Origin: Desulfobacterales bacterium
Lineage (GTDB): Bacteria > Desulfobacterota > Desulfobacteria > Desulfobacterales > C00003060
Assembly (NCBI GenBank): GCA_030629475.1
Contig: DAOVOU010000104.1
Coordinates: forward strand, 1 to 7,355
Direction: 5' to 3'
Length of the DNA stretch: 7,355 bases
The notes beneath the pieces were generated by a model. It ran no database searches. It was not told the DNA's origin and saw nothing but the letters and a program-made list of their open reading frames with translations. The position numbers were made by a program, and so were the translations under genes. Below are positions 1-6,541 of the stretch, piece after piece; position 1 is the stretch's first letter; each line of letters starts with the position of its first letter.

Positions 1-12
1 GGGAGTATACCC

Positions 13-1719
13 TTGATCATCCTGGTCCTCTTATGGTCCCTGCCTGTGTGGGGGGCAGGGCCATATAAGATTTATACGATAAAAAGGTGCGGCAACACAG
101 ATATTGTGTGCGACTCATACACCGTTCAAAAAGGTGACCACATCTGGGAGTTACTCCGTCGGAAGGGATGCATTGCAGAAGATGACTTTCCCCGATTTGT
201 TTCCATCCTGAAACGCTTCAACCCCCACATAAGGAATGTTGACAAGATCTATCCTCGCCAGATAATTGTGATTCCCTTGAAAGAGACGAAGGCCAGAGAA
301 CGCTCGCCTGATGAAGGCCCGCGCTACTTAACCATTCCGATTATACCGGATGTACTTTATATTACCTGTAAAGTCCGTCCTGGCGAGTGCCTGTCGAAAA
401 TCGTCATCGCCCGTGTTGGGCTCCAATGGAATCAACTTCCCGAAGACTATGTTCAAACTTTGAAGCGACTCAACCCTGCTATCAAGAATATGGACCTGGT
501 TTATCCCGGCCAGGCCATACGCATCCCTGAGATGCCTGCCAAAGCGCCCACTCGCACGGCGGCCACACCCGGAACCGTGCCGGGGGATCTTGTTAGGGAG
601 CGTACAGTTTCATCGGCAACAGAGGACTTACCACCTGCTAACGGGGGCATTCCGTGGTGGCAGCAAGTGGTCTCAAAAACCATAGCCGGATTAGGCGGCA
701 AGTTGTTGGCTTCGGGTCAATGTTACTTTCCGGCAAAGGACCAGGAGGACCTTGCTCTGGATCTTACGGCCTTTCCGGTCATAGAGATGGAAGACGGACG
801 ACATCTGATTCTGAAGTGGCGGAAGGGTTTTCCTGAGAACCTGGAAGAGTCGATACGTTCCTTCTGGGATCCCCTTATCATTATGGGGATAGATCCGGGG
901 GAGCCGGGAGCAACCGCACTGGACAAGGTCTTTCGTGCCATATCAGGCGGAAAAGTTCAAAAGATCCTTGATCTTCCTGAGCTGGAGGATGGAATTCGGG
1001 TCAGCCTCCGTGGCGACTGGATTCTCTCGCAAGACGATAATGAGGAGGAGCAACCAGTATATTACTGTGTAACATTGATAGAAAATCCCCAGGAGCGTAC
1101 GTCAGCTCCGGTCGTAGAATATCTGGCCAGGGAGAATATCCGGATCCTCGACATACTGGCCGAGAGTGGGATGGAAAGCAAGGGGGGGTCGGGGGGGGTT
1201 TTAAGGGAAGATTCGACGAAAAAGTACCCGATGTTGACCATAGACGTATCAGATCAGGAGGCCTTTGTGTCCGGACTTGTCACAGCAATGGGGTATTCGT
1301 ATGAGCTTGGCGTTCCCTTTTCCTTTGATTACGCCGGGATTCAGGTTGAAACAACCGCCAATATCATCCACGGCGAAAACGCTTTGGATGTGGTCGTCGA
1401 TTTTGGCACCTTCTACGGTGATGCAAAATTGGCCATTGAGGCAGGAGGGCTGAGAGTAGTGTCAATCAGCCCTGAGGATGAAGCCCTGACCGTTGTCAGG
1501 AATATCTTGAGGGCAATAGGAATTCCATTTACTGAGGACCCGGTCTTTTTCGGCGCAAACCGAAATGTGTTTAAGACCACTTCTCTCACCATTCCAGGAC
1601 TCATGACTTTGAGGCCCAGGGAGAAGATGGCCATATTGATGCGGACGTCCCTTGACCCGAAATTAGTTGATTTCTTGAGGGAACAACAGATCAGGGTCTT
1701 GGAGATCAAATCTCATTGA
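13..1719 (+). CDS. Secreted double-LysM protein with a duplicated C-terminal domain of unknown function (5' end uncertain)
   Basis: The protein is a probable periplasmic peptidoglycan-binding protein of 568 residues, read from a TTG at 13. A hydrophobic export segment (residues 1-15, ending PVWGAG) is followed by LysM 1 (about 36-89, with YTVQKGDHIW and a YPRQ...IPL end) and LysM 2 (about 116-172, with VRPGECLSKI and VYPGQAIRIPE). A Pro/Thr-rich linker (173-210) leads to a region of about 350 residues that I do not recognise. That region looks like two copies of one domain, about 215-382 and 405-568, both ending alike (EYLARENIRILDI and DFLREQQIRVLEI), joined by a Gly-rich linker coded by G-tracts. 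The frame is open to the window edge and the export segment lacks the usual Lys/Arg before its hydrophobic core, so the true start may lie upstream. A GGGAG at 1-5 is nonetheless well placed for the TTG. LysM binding is established for the family; the function of the tail is unknown. Confidence 0.85.
   Translation: MIILVLLWSLPVWGAGPYKIYTIKRCGNTDIVCDSYTVQKGDHIWELLRRKGCIAEDDFPRFVSILKRFNPHIRNVDKIYPRQIIVIPLKETKARERSPDEGPRYLTIPIIPDVLYITCKVRPGECLSKIVIARVGLQWNQLPEDYVQTLKRLNPAIKNMDLVYPGQAIRIPEMPAKAPTRTAATPGTVPGDLVRERTVSSATEDLPPANGGIPWWQQVVSKTIAGLGGKLLASGQCYFPAKDQEDLALDLTAFPVIEMEDGRHLILKWRKGFPENLEESIRSFWDPLIIMGIDPGEPGATALDKVFRAISGGKVQKILDLPELEDGIRVSLRGDWILSQDDNEEEQPVYYCVTLIENPQERTSAPVVEYLARENIRILDILAESGMESKGGSGGVLREDSTKKYPMLTIDVSDQEAFVSGLVTAMGYSYELGVPFSFDYAGIQVETTANIIHGENALDVVVDFGTFYGDAKLAIEAGGLRVVSISPEDEALTVVRNILRAIGIPFTEDPVFFGANRNVFKTTSLTIPGLMTLRPREKMAILMRTSLDPKLVDFLREQQIRVLEIKSH
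1182..1198 (+). repeat. G7-TC-G8 homopolymer tracts inside the first gene
   Basis: Seven G (1182-1188), then TC, then eight G (1191-1198) lie inside the coding sequence and specify Lys-Gly-Gly-Ser-Gly-Gly-Val at residues 390-396. They fall in the linker between the two apparent domain copies. Tracts of this length can change by slippage at replication or transcription, and any change not a multiple of three would remove the second domain copy. They are also a common site of sequencing error. The frame as given is intact. Confidence 0.85.
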
Positions 1720-1739
1720 GACAGCGTGGTTGAAGTTTC

Positions 1740-1838
1740 GTTTGTCGAGTTTATTGCGTTTATTGGGTTTGTTGAGTTTTGGATTTTGGACTTTGGCTTA
1801 ACACAACAAACACAACAGACCGTGTAAACCCAACAAAC
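1740..1838. repeat. Opposed 9-base tandem arrays forming an imperfect inverted repeat
   Basis: The 136-base gap between the first two genes holds four head-to-tail 9-mers of the form GTTTNTYGN (1740, 1749, 1758, 1767). On the other side, 9-mers of the reverse-complement type (for example ACAACAAAC at 1803 and CCAACAAAC at 1830) keep a 9-base phase across 1803-1838. The two arrays can pair: TTTATTGGGTTT at 1759-1770 matches the reverse complement of 1826-1837 at 11 of 12 bases. The array stops just before the GAGGAG ribosome binding site (1844-1849) of the next gene. There is no T-run typical of a terminator, and no convincing promoter was found. Confidence 0.75.
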
Positions 1839-1855
1839 ACAAAGAGGAGTCTGTT

Positions 1856-2614
1856 ATGCTGAAGCGATCGTCCTGGTTATTGCTCTTCTTGTGCCTTTCT
1901 TTATGCCTGGTCTCCTGCGCAGCAGATCTGGCTATGCGCAAGAGGCAGGCAAAGGCATCCAGGCATCTTGGTGAAGCGTACCTGGCCGAGAGGAATTTCA
2001 CGGGCGCACTCAAGGAATTTCTGACAGCAGAAAAGCTCTACGAGAAGGACGCCTTTCTCCAGAATGATCTGGGATTGGCCTATTTTGCAAAAGAGGAATT
2101 TGATCTTGCGATTGCACATTTCAAGAAGGCACTCAAGCTTAAACCCGATTATTCAGAGGCCCGGAACAACCTGGGAACGCTCTATTTGAGATTAGAGCAG
2201 TGGGATAACGCAATAGAGGCTTTCAACCGTGCATGTGCCAATCTGGTGTATGCCACTCCTCATTTTGCCCTGAGCAATCTTGGTGAGGCGTACCGCGGAA
2301 AAAAGGATTATGACCTCTCGATTGGTTTTTTCAAGAAGGCCATCAAGGCAGATCCCCGCTTTCCTACAGCACATCGAGGATTGGGCCTTACCTATATAGC
2401 CATGGACGACTACGAGGCGGCGATCTCTTCCCTGGAAAAGGCGGTTCAGTATGCACCACGGTTTGCCGCCGCCTATTTTGATCTGGGACGCGCCTACACC
2501 GGGCAATCCGCAACGGAAAAGGGGATTTCTGCCTTCAAAAAGGTCATAGAGCTGGCACCCGATACCCCTCTGGCTGATAAGGCTTTGGGAGAAATGAGGA
2601 AGTTGCGGGAATAG
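1856..2614 (+). CDS. Outer-membrane TPR lipoprotein, PilF/PilW-like (type IV pilus pilotin family)
   Basis: The product is a 252-residue lipoprotein. The signal peptide starts MLKRSSW, has a Leu-rich core and ends in lipobox LVSC (Cys21). Ala follows the Cys, so outer-membrane sorting is expected. About six TPR units fill the rest, near 34-66, 67-100, 101-135, 136-169, 170-203 and 204-237, with signatures such as LGLAYF...A..HFKKAL and LGTLYL..EQWDNAIEAF. The VYATPHFAL.N stretch at 131-141 resembles the short Pro-containing break between repeats in the PilW family. PilF of Pseudomonas is a six-TPR lipoprotein that helps PilQ reach and multimerise in the outer membrane; the convergent pilP-pilQ genes support a similar role here. 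ATG is preceded by GAGGAG at a spacing of 6. A general TPR scaffold unrelated to pili cannot be excluded. Confidence 0.85.
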   Translation: MLKRSSWLLLFLCLSLCLVSCAADLAMRKRQAKASRHLGEAYLAERNFTGALKEFLTAEKLYEKDAFLQNDLGLAYFAKEEFDLAIAHFKKALKLKPDYSEARNNLGTLYLRLEQWDNAIEAFNRACANLVYATPHFALSNLGEAYRGKKDYDLSIGFFKKAIKADPRFPTAHRGLGLTYIAMDDYEAAISSLEKAVQYAPRFAAAYFDLGRAYTGQSATEKGISAFKKVIELAPDTPLADKALGEMRKLRE

Positions 2615-2628
2615 AGTTGCGAGTTGCG
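2601..2628. repeat. 7-base tandem repeat (AGTTGCG) spanning the end of the TPR gene
   Basis: AGTTGCG occurs at 2601, 2615 and 2622, all in one 7-base phase, with GGAATAG at 2608 between. The first copy encodes the last residues of the TPR protein, the stop codon (2612-2614) lies inside the array, and the remaining copies are downstream. Confidence 0.6.
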
Positions 2629-2690
2629 GGACCGAGGACTCACTTTAGTCCGTTAGTCGTGAAATTGGTGTCTTTTCTGGCAGAAAATAA

Positions 2691-2885
2691 ATTCGAAATA
2701 CGAATATCGTACTGTTTTCAAGGCGTAAGCCGCAAATACGAAACAATTTTCGAATTTTGAAAATTCAAATGACCAAAACAGATGGCTAAGCAAACTGAAG
2801 TGAGCTAATGTGCCTAAAGTTACTGGATTTGAACATCTTGGAAATTCGGATTTCGCATTTCGAGCTTCGGATTTCGCATTTCGAG
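2691..2885. repeat. Intergenic element bounded by opposed 7-base arrays
   Basis: Most of the roughly 390-base convergent gap (2615-3003) is this AT-rich element. On the right, six head-to-tail heptamers of the form NTTCGNN run from 2844 to 2885, so that a 21-base block repeats twice. On the left, heptamers ATTCGAA, ATACGAA and TATCGTA run from 2691 to 2711. The arrays are inverted relative to each other: 2693-2704 matches the reverse complement of 2852-2863 at 11 of 12 bases. The core holds a perfect palindrome, GAATTTT-G-AAAATTC (2752-2766). An 80-codon minus-strand frame crosses it but encodes only repeat-derived peptide. From memory, TTCGAA/TTTCGNA heptamer elements of this type are scattered between genes in Desulfobacterota; I could not verify this. 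Confidence 0.65.
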
Positions 2886-2888
2886 GTT

Positions 2889-2904
2889 GGCGCAAGGTTG
2901 CGCC
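2889..2904. other. Perfect 7-bp hairpin in the convergent intergenic region
   Basis: GGCGCAA (2889-2895) and TTGCGCC (2898-2904) form a perfect inverted repeat immediately after the heptamer element, between two convergent transcripts. A bidirectional terminator role is possible from position alone, but neither strand shows a T-run after the stem, so I do not call it a terminator. Confidence 0.4.
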
Positions 2905-2979
2905 TGACGGCTTGAAAACATTACACTTCGTGTCGGATTTTCCGGCTTATCCGGGTTAGGCAGTTTAGTTCACTTTCCT

Positions 2980-3010
2980 TGACCACTGACCACTACCCAC
3001 TGACTACTGA
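2980..3010. repeat. 7-base tandem repeat (TGACCAC) spanning the end of the TsaP-like gene
   Basis: Four heptamers run head to tail, TGACCAC, TGACCAC, TACCCAC and TGACTAC (2980-3007), followed by TGA. The stop codon of the leftward LysM gene (TAG, read from 3006-3004) lies in the last unit, so the array begins exactly where that reading frame ends. Confidence 0.75.
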
Positions 3011-4038
3011 GGAGGCGTACGGATTGTTGCCCCTGGTTCAATGGCCTTCTCGGCCATGGTCACAAGGGCAGTGGCAGTTGTTTCTTCGGTGCGAAGGACA
3101 AGGATCTTGCCAAAATCGACGGGCGACAACAGAATACTTTCTTTTCCCTTAGTGTCGAGATATTCCCTTTCCTGATAGTAAATACTGTATGATTGGCCTG
3201 CCTTGACGCCGTCTTTGCGCCCCTTGTCAATGAATACTACCGTGTCGGCAAACATGCCCTGACGCTCTTCAGCACAAATAATCTTGCCTTTGAGTCCTTC
3301 TTTGCTTTGAGTGAGCGTAATCTTCGGAGAAAGCGGCTCATACGGCATCAAAAGGTCATTTAGTTCAATGTGGCGGAACGATTGTAGAACCCTACCAGTA
3401 AAAAATTTTGGCTCCACTTCCGTAATTTCAACCACGCCCAGTATGTAATGCTGAACCCCGATGAGTGCTTTGGTGTCCTTGTCATTTAGAGGCTTTAATG
3501 TCCGAAACACAGTAAAACGATCCCCCGGTTCAAAGGTCATCTTTCCAATAGGACGCACATAGACCAGATCACGCTGGCTTATCATGACCTTGTTTCCCCT
3601 GACCTTGAAGATGGTGCCAGGGGGACTAACAGGCTTCTTCCTTATAAACCCCACGCTGTTTATGGCAGGATAGAGATAATATGGAGATTCTGGGGGTTGT
3701 ATCGCCACTTCGGGTTCTGCTTCGGTCTCGGGCCGGATCATTGCTTCGAGTTCTTCTCGGCTAAAAATACGGACTCGCTCGCCCGGATATATCCAGTGGG
3801 GATTGGTAATCTCCTGGTTTTTCTCCCAGAGATCCGGCCAAATCCACGGGGAATCATAGAAATGCTCAGAGATGTCCCACAGGGTATCACCCTTCTGGAC
3901 GGTATAATATAGTCCTGATTGCAGTTTGAGGGTCTTGTCTCCAGACTCCTCTGAACGGACGTGTGCAGGGCGCATCAATCCGGCAAAGATTGCAGCACAA
4001 AAGCATACGATGATTTGAAAAACTATGTTGCGAAACAT
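3004..4038 (-). CDS. TsaP-like LysM protein, candidate peptidoglycan anchor of the PilQ secretin
   Basis: The protein has 344 residues, with a signal peptide (MFRNIVFQII core, cleavage somewhere near residues 25-30) and one LysM domain at about 44-92. The LysM carries YTVQKGDTLWDIS, then PWIWPDLW, then NPHWIYPGERV. This Trp/Pro-rich LysM variant is what I know from TsaP, the secretin-associated protein of type IVa pili. Residues 100-250 are a less clear mixed beta region. Residues 250-344 (GMFADTVVFIDKGRKDGVKAG, then ILVLRTEETTATALV) resemble the FlgT C-terminal domain that TsaP also has. TsaP joins PilQ rings to peptidoglycan in Neisseria and Myxococcus, and the position just after pilQ on the same strand fits that role. 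AAGGGG lies 6 bases before the ATG. Separate transcription is possible because of the 234-base gap. The TsaP assignment rests on motifs and context only. Confidence 0.8.
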   Translation of the reverse strand: MFRNIVFQIIVCFCAAIFAGLMRPAHVRSEESGDKTLKLQSGLYYTVQKGDTLWDISEHFYDSPWIWPDLWEKNQEITNPHWIYPGERVRIFSREELEAMIRPETEAEPEVAIQPPESPYYLYPAINSVGFIRKKPVSPPGTIFKVRGNKVMISQRDLVYVRPIGKMTFEPGDRFTVFRTLKPLNDKDTKALIGVQHYILGVVEITEVEPKFFTGRVLQSFRHIELNDLLMPYEPLSPKITLTQSKEGLKGKIICAEERQGMFADTVVFIDKGRKDGVKAGQSYSIYYQEREYLDTKGKESILLSPVDFGKILVLRTEETTATALVTMAEKAIEPGATIRTPPQ

Positions 4039-4120
4039 CGAAAACCCCTTACTGCAGTGAGTATGCTCTAAAGTTGAATATATGCCTCACGTATGTCCAG
4101 TACATGCCCTTTTTGTAAGC

Positions 4121-4250
4121 GTTCACGGGGGTATTTCCTGGCATGTCATTGCGAGGAGTGAGGAACGAATGACGAAGCAATCCCTTTATTTTCAGGAGAT
4201 TGCTTCGTCGCTCCGCTCCTCGCAATGACGGCAAGCGTAACCCGGTGAAC
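4121..4250. repeat. Palindromic repeat element (ATTGCGAGGAG type) between pilQ and the TsaP-like gene
   Basis: This imperfect inverted repeat of about 130 bases has GTTCACGGGG at 4121-4130 facing CCCGGTGAAC at 4241-4250 as outer ends. Its inner arms are GTCATTGCGAGGAG (4145-4158) plus GACGAAGCAATC (4171-4182), facing their exact reverse complements at 4216-4229 and 4198-4209. The arms are separated by an unequal bulge of 12 versus 6 bases, with a 15-base loop at 4183-4197. The core motif is one I recognise as a common dispersed repeat in many bacterial genomes, often mistranslated as a short protein. No transposase is present, so if mobile it would be a non-autonomous, MITE-like element. The 82 bases between it and the TsaP-like start show no promoter I would defend. 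Confidence 0.8.
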
Positions 4251-4272
4251 AGTCATCCCTTTTCCTATCCAT

Positions 4273-6540
4273 TTAGGGGTTTGATTCTTGCACTTCTTTC
4301 GTCAGACGTGCCTCTTCAAGCTTCACTATGGTGGGCGTGACAAAAATCAAGAGTTCTCTCTTTTCCTTTCTCTTGGATTCTGACTTGAAGAGCCATCCTA
4401 ATACGGGGATACTAGAGAGCCACGGCACCCGCTTTTTTGAGAATGATTCTTCCCTTATAATGATGCCACCAATTACAATGGTATCTCCATCGTTCACCAG
4501 GAGTTCCGTACCCGTCTCTTTCTTATTGATTGCCGGAGCGCCCTGGACCGTGCGCGACCAGTCGGGAGCGTCTTTCTTGGCAACGATCTTCATGGCGATA
4601 CGACGGTCCGGCGTGATATGGGGCGTTACTTCCAGCTTGAGGACCGCTTTTGCCCATTCGAGCTCGTAGGCTCCCGCCTCTCCAAGTACCTGGTAAGGTA
4701 TCTCGACGCCCTGTTCTATATAAGCCTTCTTATTGTCCAAGGTAAGAACTCTTGGGGAGGATATGATCTTACCTTTCCCTTCCTCTTCCATGGCCTGAAG
4801 ATTAGCGTCGAGCGTCAAACTAGTACCAGCTATTCTGGTAAAATCAAATCCAATACCACTCGTGGGGCCGGCCGGAGGCAAGTTTACCGCCCAATTACCG
4901 GTGCCCGACGCACCAGTCAATCCGTACGCGCCCTTACCCCATGTACCCCCGTATGTTCCCCCCCACTGTACCCCGAGCTCACGAGAAAAATCGGTGCCTG
5001 CCTCTACAATCCGGGCCTCTATCATGACCTGAGGCGTCACAACATCCAGCCTTTTGACAATCTCTGTGGCATCGTCAATAGCCATCTGGATGTCCTTCAT
5101 GATGATCATATTGGTCCGTTCATCAATTGTCACCTTTCCCCGGTCTGTCTTGATCTCGTCCAGGTGCGTCTTTATGGACGAGGCGTCTGCGTAGTTGATG
5201 GAAATGTACGCTGTGACCGAAGGTTCGAGCTCTTTTGCCGCCTGTTCGGCCTCTGCTTTTGCTCGGAATGCCTTATTTTCTGCTTCCAGGGTCGAAAGCT
5301 TTGCGATGCGAACAATATTTCCTTCTTCAACGCAGTCGAGCTTATTCATTTTAAGGATGAGATCCAGAACCTGATCCCAGGGGACATTGTCAAGCTTTAA
5401 CGTCACCCTGCCTTTAACATCATCCCCTATGACAAAATTTTTTCCGCTTATTTCGTGCAGGATGCGAAATACGTGACGGATATCCGCATCCTGGAAATCG
5501 AGCGATATCTTTTGCCCTGTATAAACCTTTCCCGTTTCAGTCAAAACGGGCTCCTCCGGCGGCGCTTCCGCTTCCCTTATGATCTCCGCCTCGGCCTCTT
5601 TCATCACCTGTTGCCATTTTGGCGCCTTCACATCCGGCAGGGGCCTGGGAGGTACGGTGGAAGGCTCAAGGTCAACAACTAAAACATTTTCTTTCTGCTC
5701 CACTCTATAGGGAACCGCCTCCCGGAGTTGTATTGCTATGACGGCAGTATCTCCCATCCTGGCCGTTTGTATTGGAACGACCCGATCAACAGCACTCTTG
5801 AACCGTGTAGTAATAAGTGGGCGCTTTTGAAATTTCGGAATCTTGGTATTAAAAAGCTTCAACAAGAGCCTTTTGTCTGAAGGCTTCTCTGTTTCGTAGC
5901 GAACCTTGTTGGTGGTCCCGATGGTGACCCTTGATTTGCCGCTCTCCAGCATGACAAAGTCGATCCGGTTGACCCACCCCGGTTTTCCAACCTCCTCAGC
6001 TTCCGCCCCCTCTGCCCTGGGCCCAGGTCTCTCTTCAACTTCAATGCCTTTTTCCGGCTCCGGGAGGGTTGGCGTCCGTTCTGCTATTGGCTTTCTGAAA
6101 CAAACCAGAAGTTGATTCTTTTCCTGAGTTGCTCTGTAGGGAACATCATCTTTCAAGTTGATCTGAACCCTGGAGTAACCCCCTCTGCCTGTCAGTTCAG
6201 TGGTAACAATGCTCTTGATGAGAGTGCTCTCTGGTGTGTAAGTCTCCTGAACCCCTTTCAAAGAGGTTTTCGGGAAATAGAGGACTACGCCAAGCGGTAA
6301 AAGGTGTTTGACTGACGTGTAGGCCAGGGGCTGGTTACCCTTGATGATGACCAGGGTCTGGGTGGCTTCCTCGGCAAGCGTGATTTCGTGGATGACCTTT
6401 TCCTGGGAAGCGGCCTCCGGTTCAAGGCCCCCTGGTTTGGCAGGTGCTTTGGAAGCACAGCCCCCCATCACACCTACGATGAGTGCAAGGGCCCACAACA
6501 GCCAAATGTCGTGCCAAATCATTCTTGATGCGTGATTCAT
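4273..6540 (-). CDS. pilQ: Type IV pilus secretin PilQ
   Basis: This is the outer-membrane secretin through which type IVa pili pass, 755 residues long, within the usual PilQ range. In order: a signal sequence with a possible lipobox (MGGC, Cys28); AMIN-type beta domains at about 61-150 and 189-291, which in PilQ bind peptidoglycan; a Pro/Glu-rich linker; a secretin/TonB short N-terminal (N0) domain at about 343-425 (ISLDFQDADIRHVFRIL, then GNIVRIA); an N1 domain at about 441-500 (INYADASSIKTHL, DERTNMIIMKD); and the secretin core from about 500. The core has PQVMIEARIVE, a Gly-rich stretch near 525-553 ending NLPP, GKIISSPRVLTLDNKKA and the signature VPWLSSIPVLGWLF (704-717). The gene starts one base after the pilP stop, with GGACAGG inside the end of pilP as a likely ribosome binding site, so translational coupling is likely. 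The family call is secure; lipidation is uncertain because Met at -3 is not typical. Confidence 0.97.
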   Translation of the reverse strand: MNHASRMIWHDIWLLWALALIVGVMGGCASKAPAKPGGLEPEAASQEKVIHEITLAEEATQTLVIIKGNQPLAYTSVKHLLPLGVVLYFPKTSLKGVQETYTPESTLIKSIVTTELTGRGGYSRVQINLKDDVPYRATQEKNQLLVCFRKPIAERTPTLPEPEKGIEVEERPGPRAEGAEAEEVGKPGWVNRIDFVMLESGKSRVTIGTTNKVRYETEKPSDKRLLLKLFNTKIPKFQKRPLITTRFKSAVDRVVPIQTARMGDTAVIAIQLREAVPYRVEQKENVLVVDLEPSTVPPRPLPDVKAPKWQQVMKEAEAEIIREAEAPPEEPVLTETGKVYTGQKISLDFQDADIRHVFRILHEISGKNFVIGDDVKGRVTLKLDNVPWDQVLDLILKMNKLDCVEEGNIVRIAKLSTLEAENKAFRAKAEAEQAAKELEPSVTAYISINYADASSIKTHLDEIKTDRGKVTIDERTNMIIMKDIQMAIDDATEIVKRLDVVTPQVMIEARIVEAGTDFSRELGVQWGGTYGGTWGKGAYGLTGASGTGNWAVNLPPAGPTSGIGFDFTRIAGTSLTLDANLQAMEEEGKGKIISSPRVLTLDNKKAYIEQGVEIPYQVLGEAGAYELEWAKAVLKLEVTPHITPDRRIAMKIVAKKDAPDWSRTVQGAPAINKKETGTELLVNDGDTIVIGGIIIREESFSKKRVPWLSSIPVLGWLFKSESKRKEKRELLIFVTPTIVKLEEARLTKEVQESNP

Positions 6541-6541
6541 G

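Noticed and set aside
1413..1709. 98-codon minus-strand open frame in the first gene
   Set aside because: It is antisense to the duplicated domain, whose closing motif supports the plus-strand reading.
1740..1838. Periodic repeats read as a CRISPR array
   Set aside because: The units are 7-9 bases with no spacers and no cas genes nearby; the same holds for the other short arrays.
2653..2895. 80-codon minus-strand open frame in the convergent gap
   Set aside because: It is a translation of the heptamer element (repeated RNAKSE peptide) with no ribosome binding site or family resemblance.
2889..2904. Hairpin taken as a Rho-independent terminator
   Set aside because: The stem is perfect but no T-run follows on either strand, so it is listed only as a hairpin.
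4139..4152. Sigma-54-like TGGCAT...TTGC on the plus strand
   Set aside because: The GG to GC spacing is one base too short, it overlaps the palindromic arm, and no plus-strand gene follows.
4049..4234. 61-codon minus-strand open frame before the TsaP-like gene
   Set aside because: It reads through the palindromic element and gives the familiar false peptide of that repeat (RGAERRSNLL...TPRNDM).
4192..4272. Short minus-strand frame starting right after the pilQ stop (TAAATG)
   Set aside because: It has 26 codons, no ribosome binding site, and most of it is the palindromic repeat.
4618..5400. 260-codon plus-strand open frame opposite pilQ
   Set aside because: The opposite strand is a clear PilQ with N0, N1 and secretin motifs; the antisense product has no recognisable domain or signal and is a shadow of codon bias.
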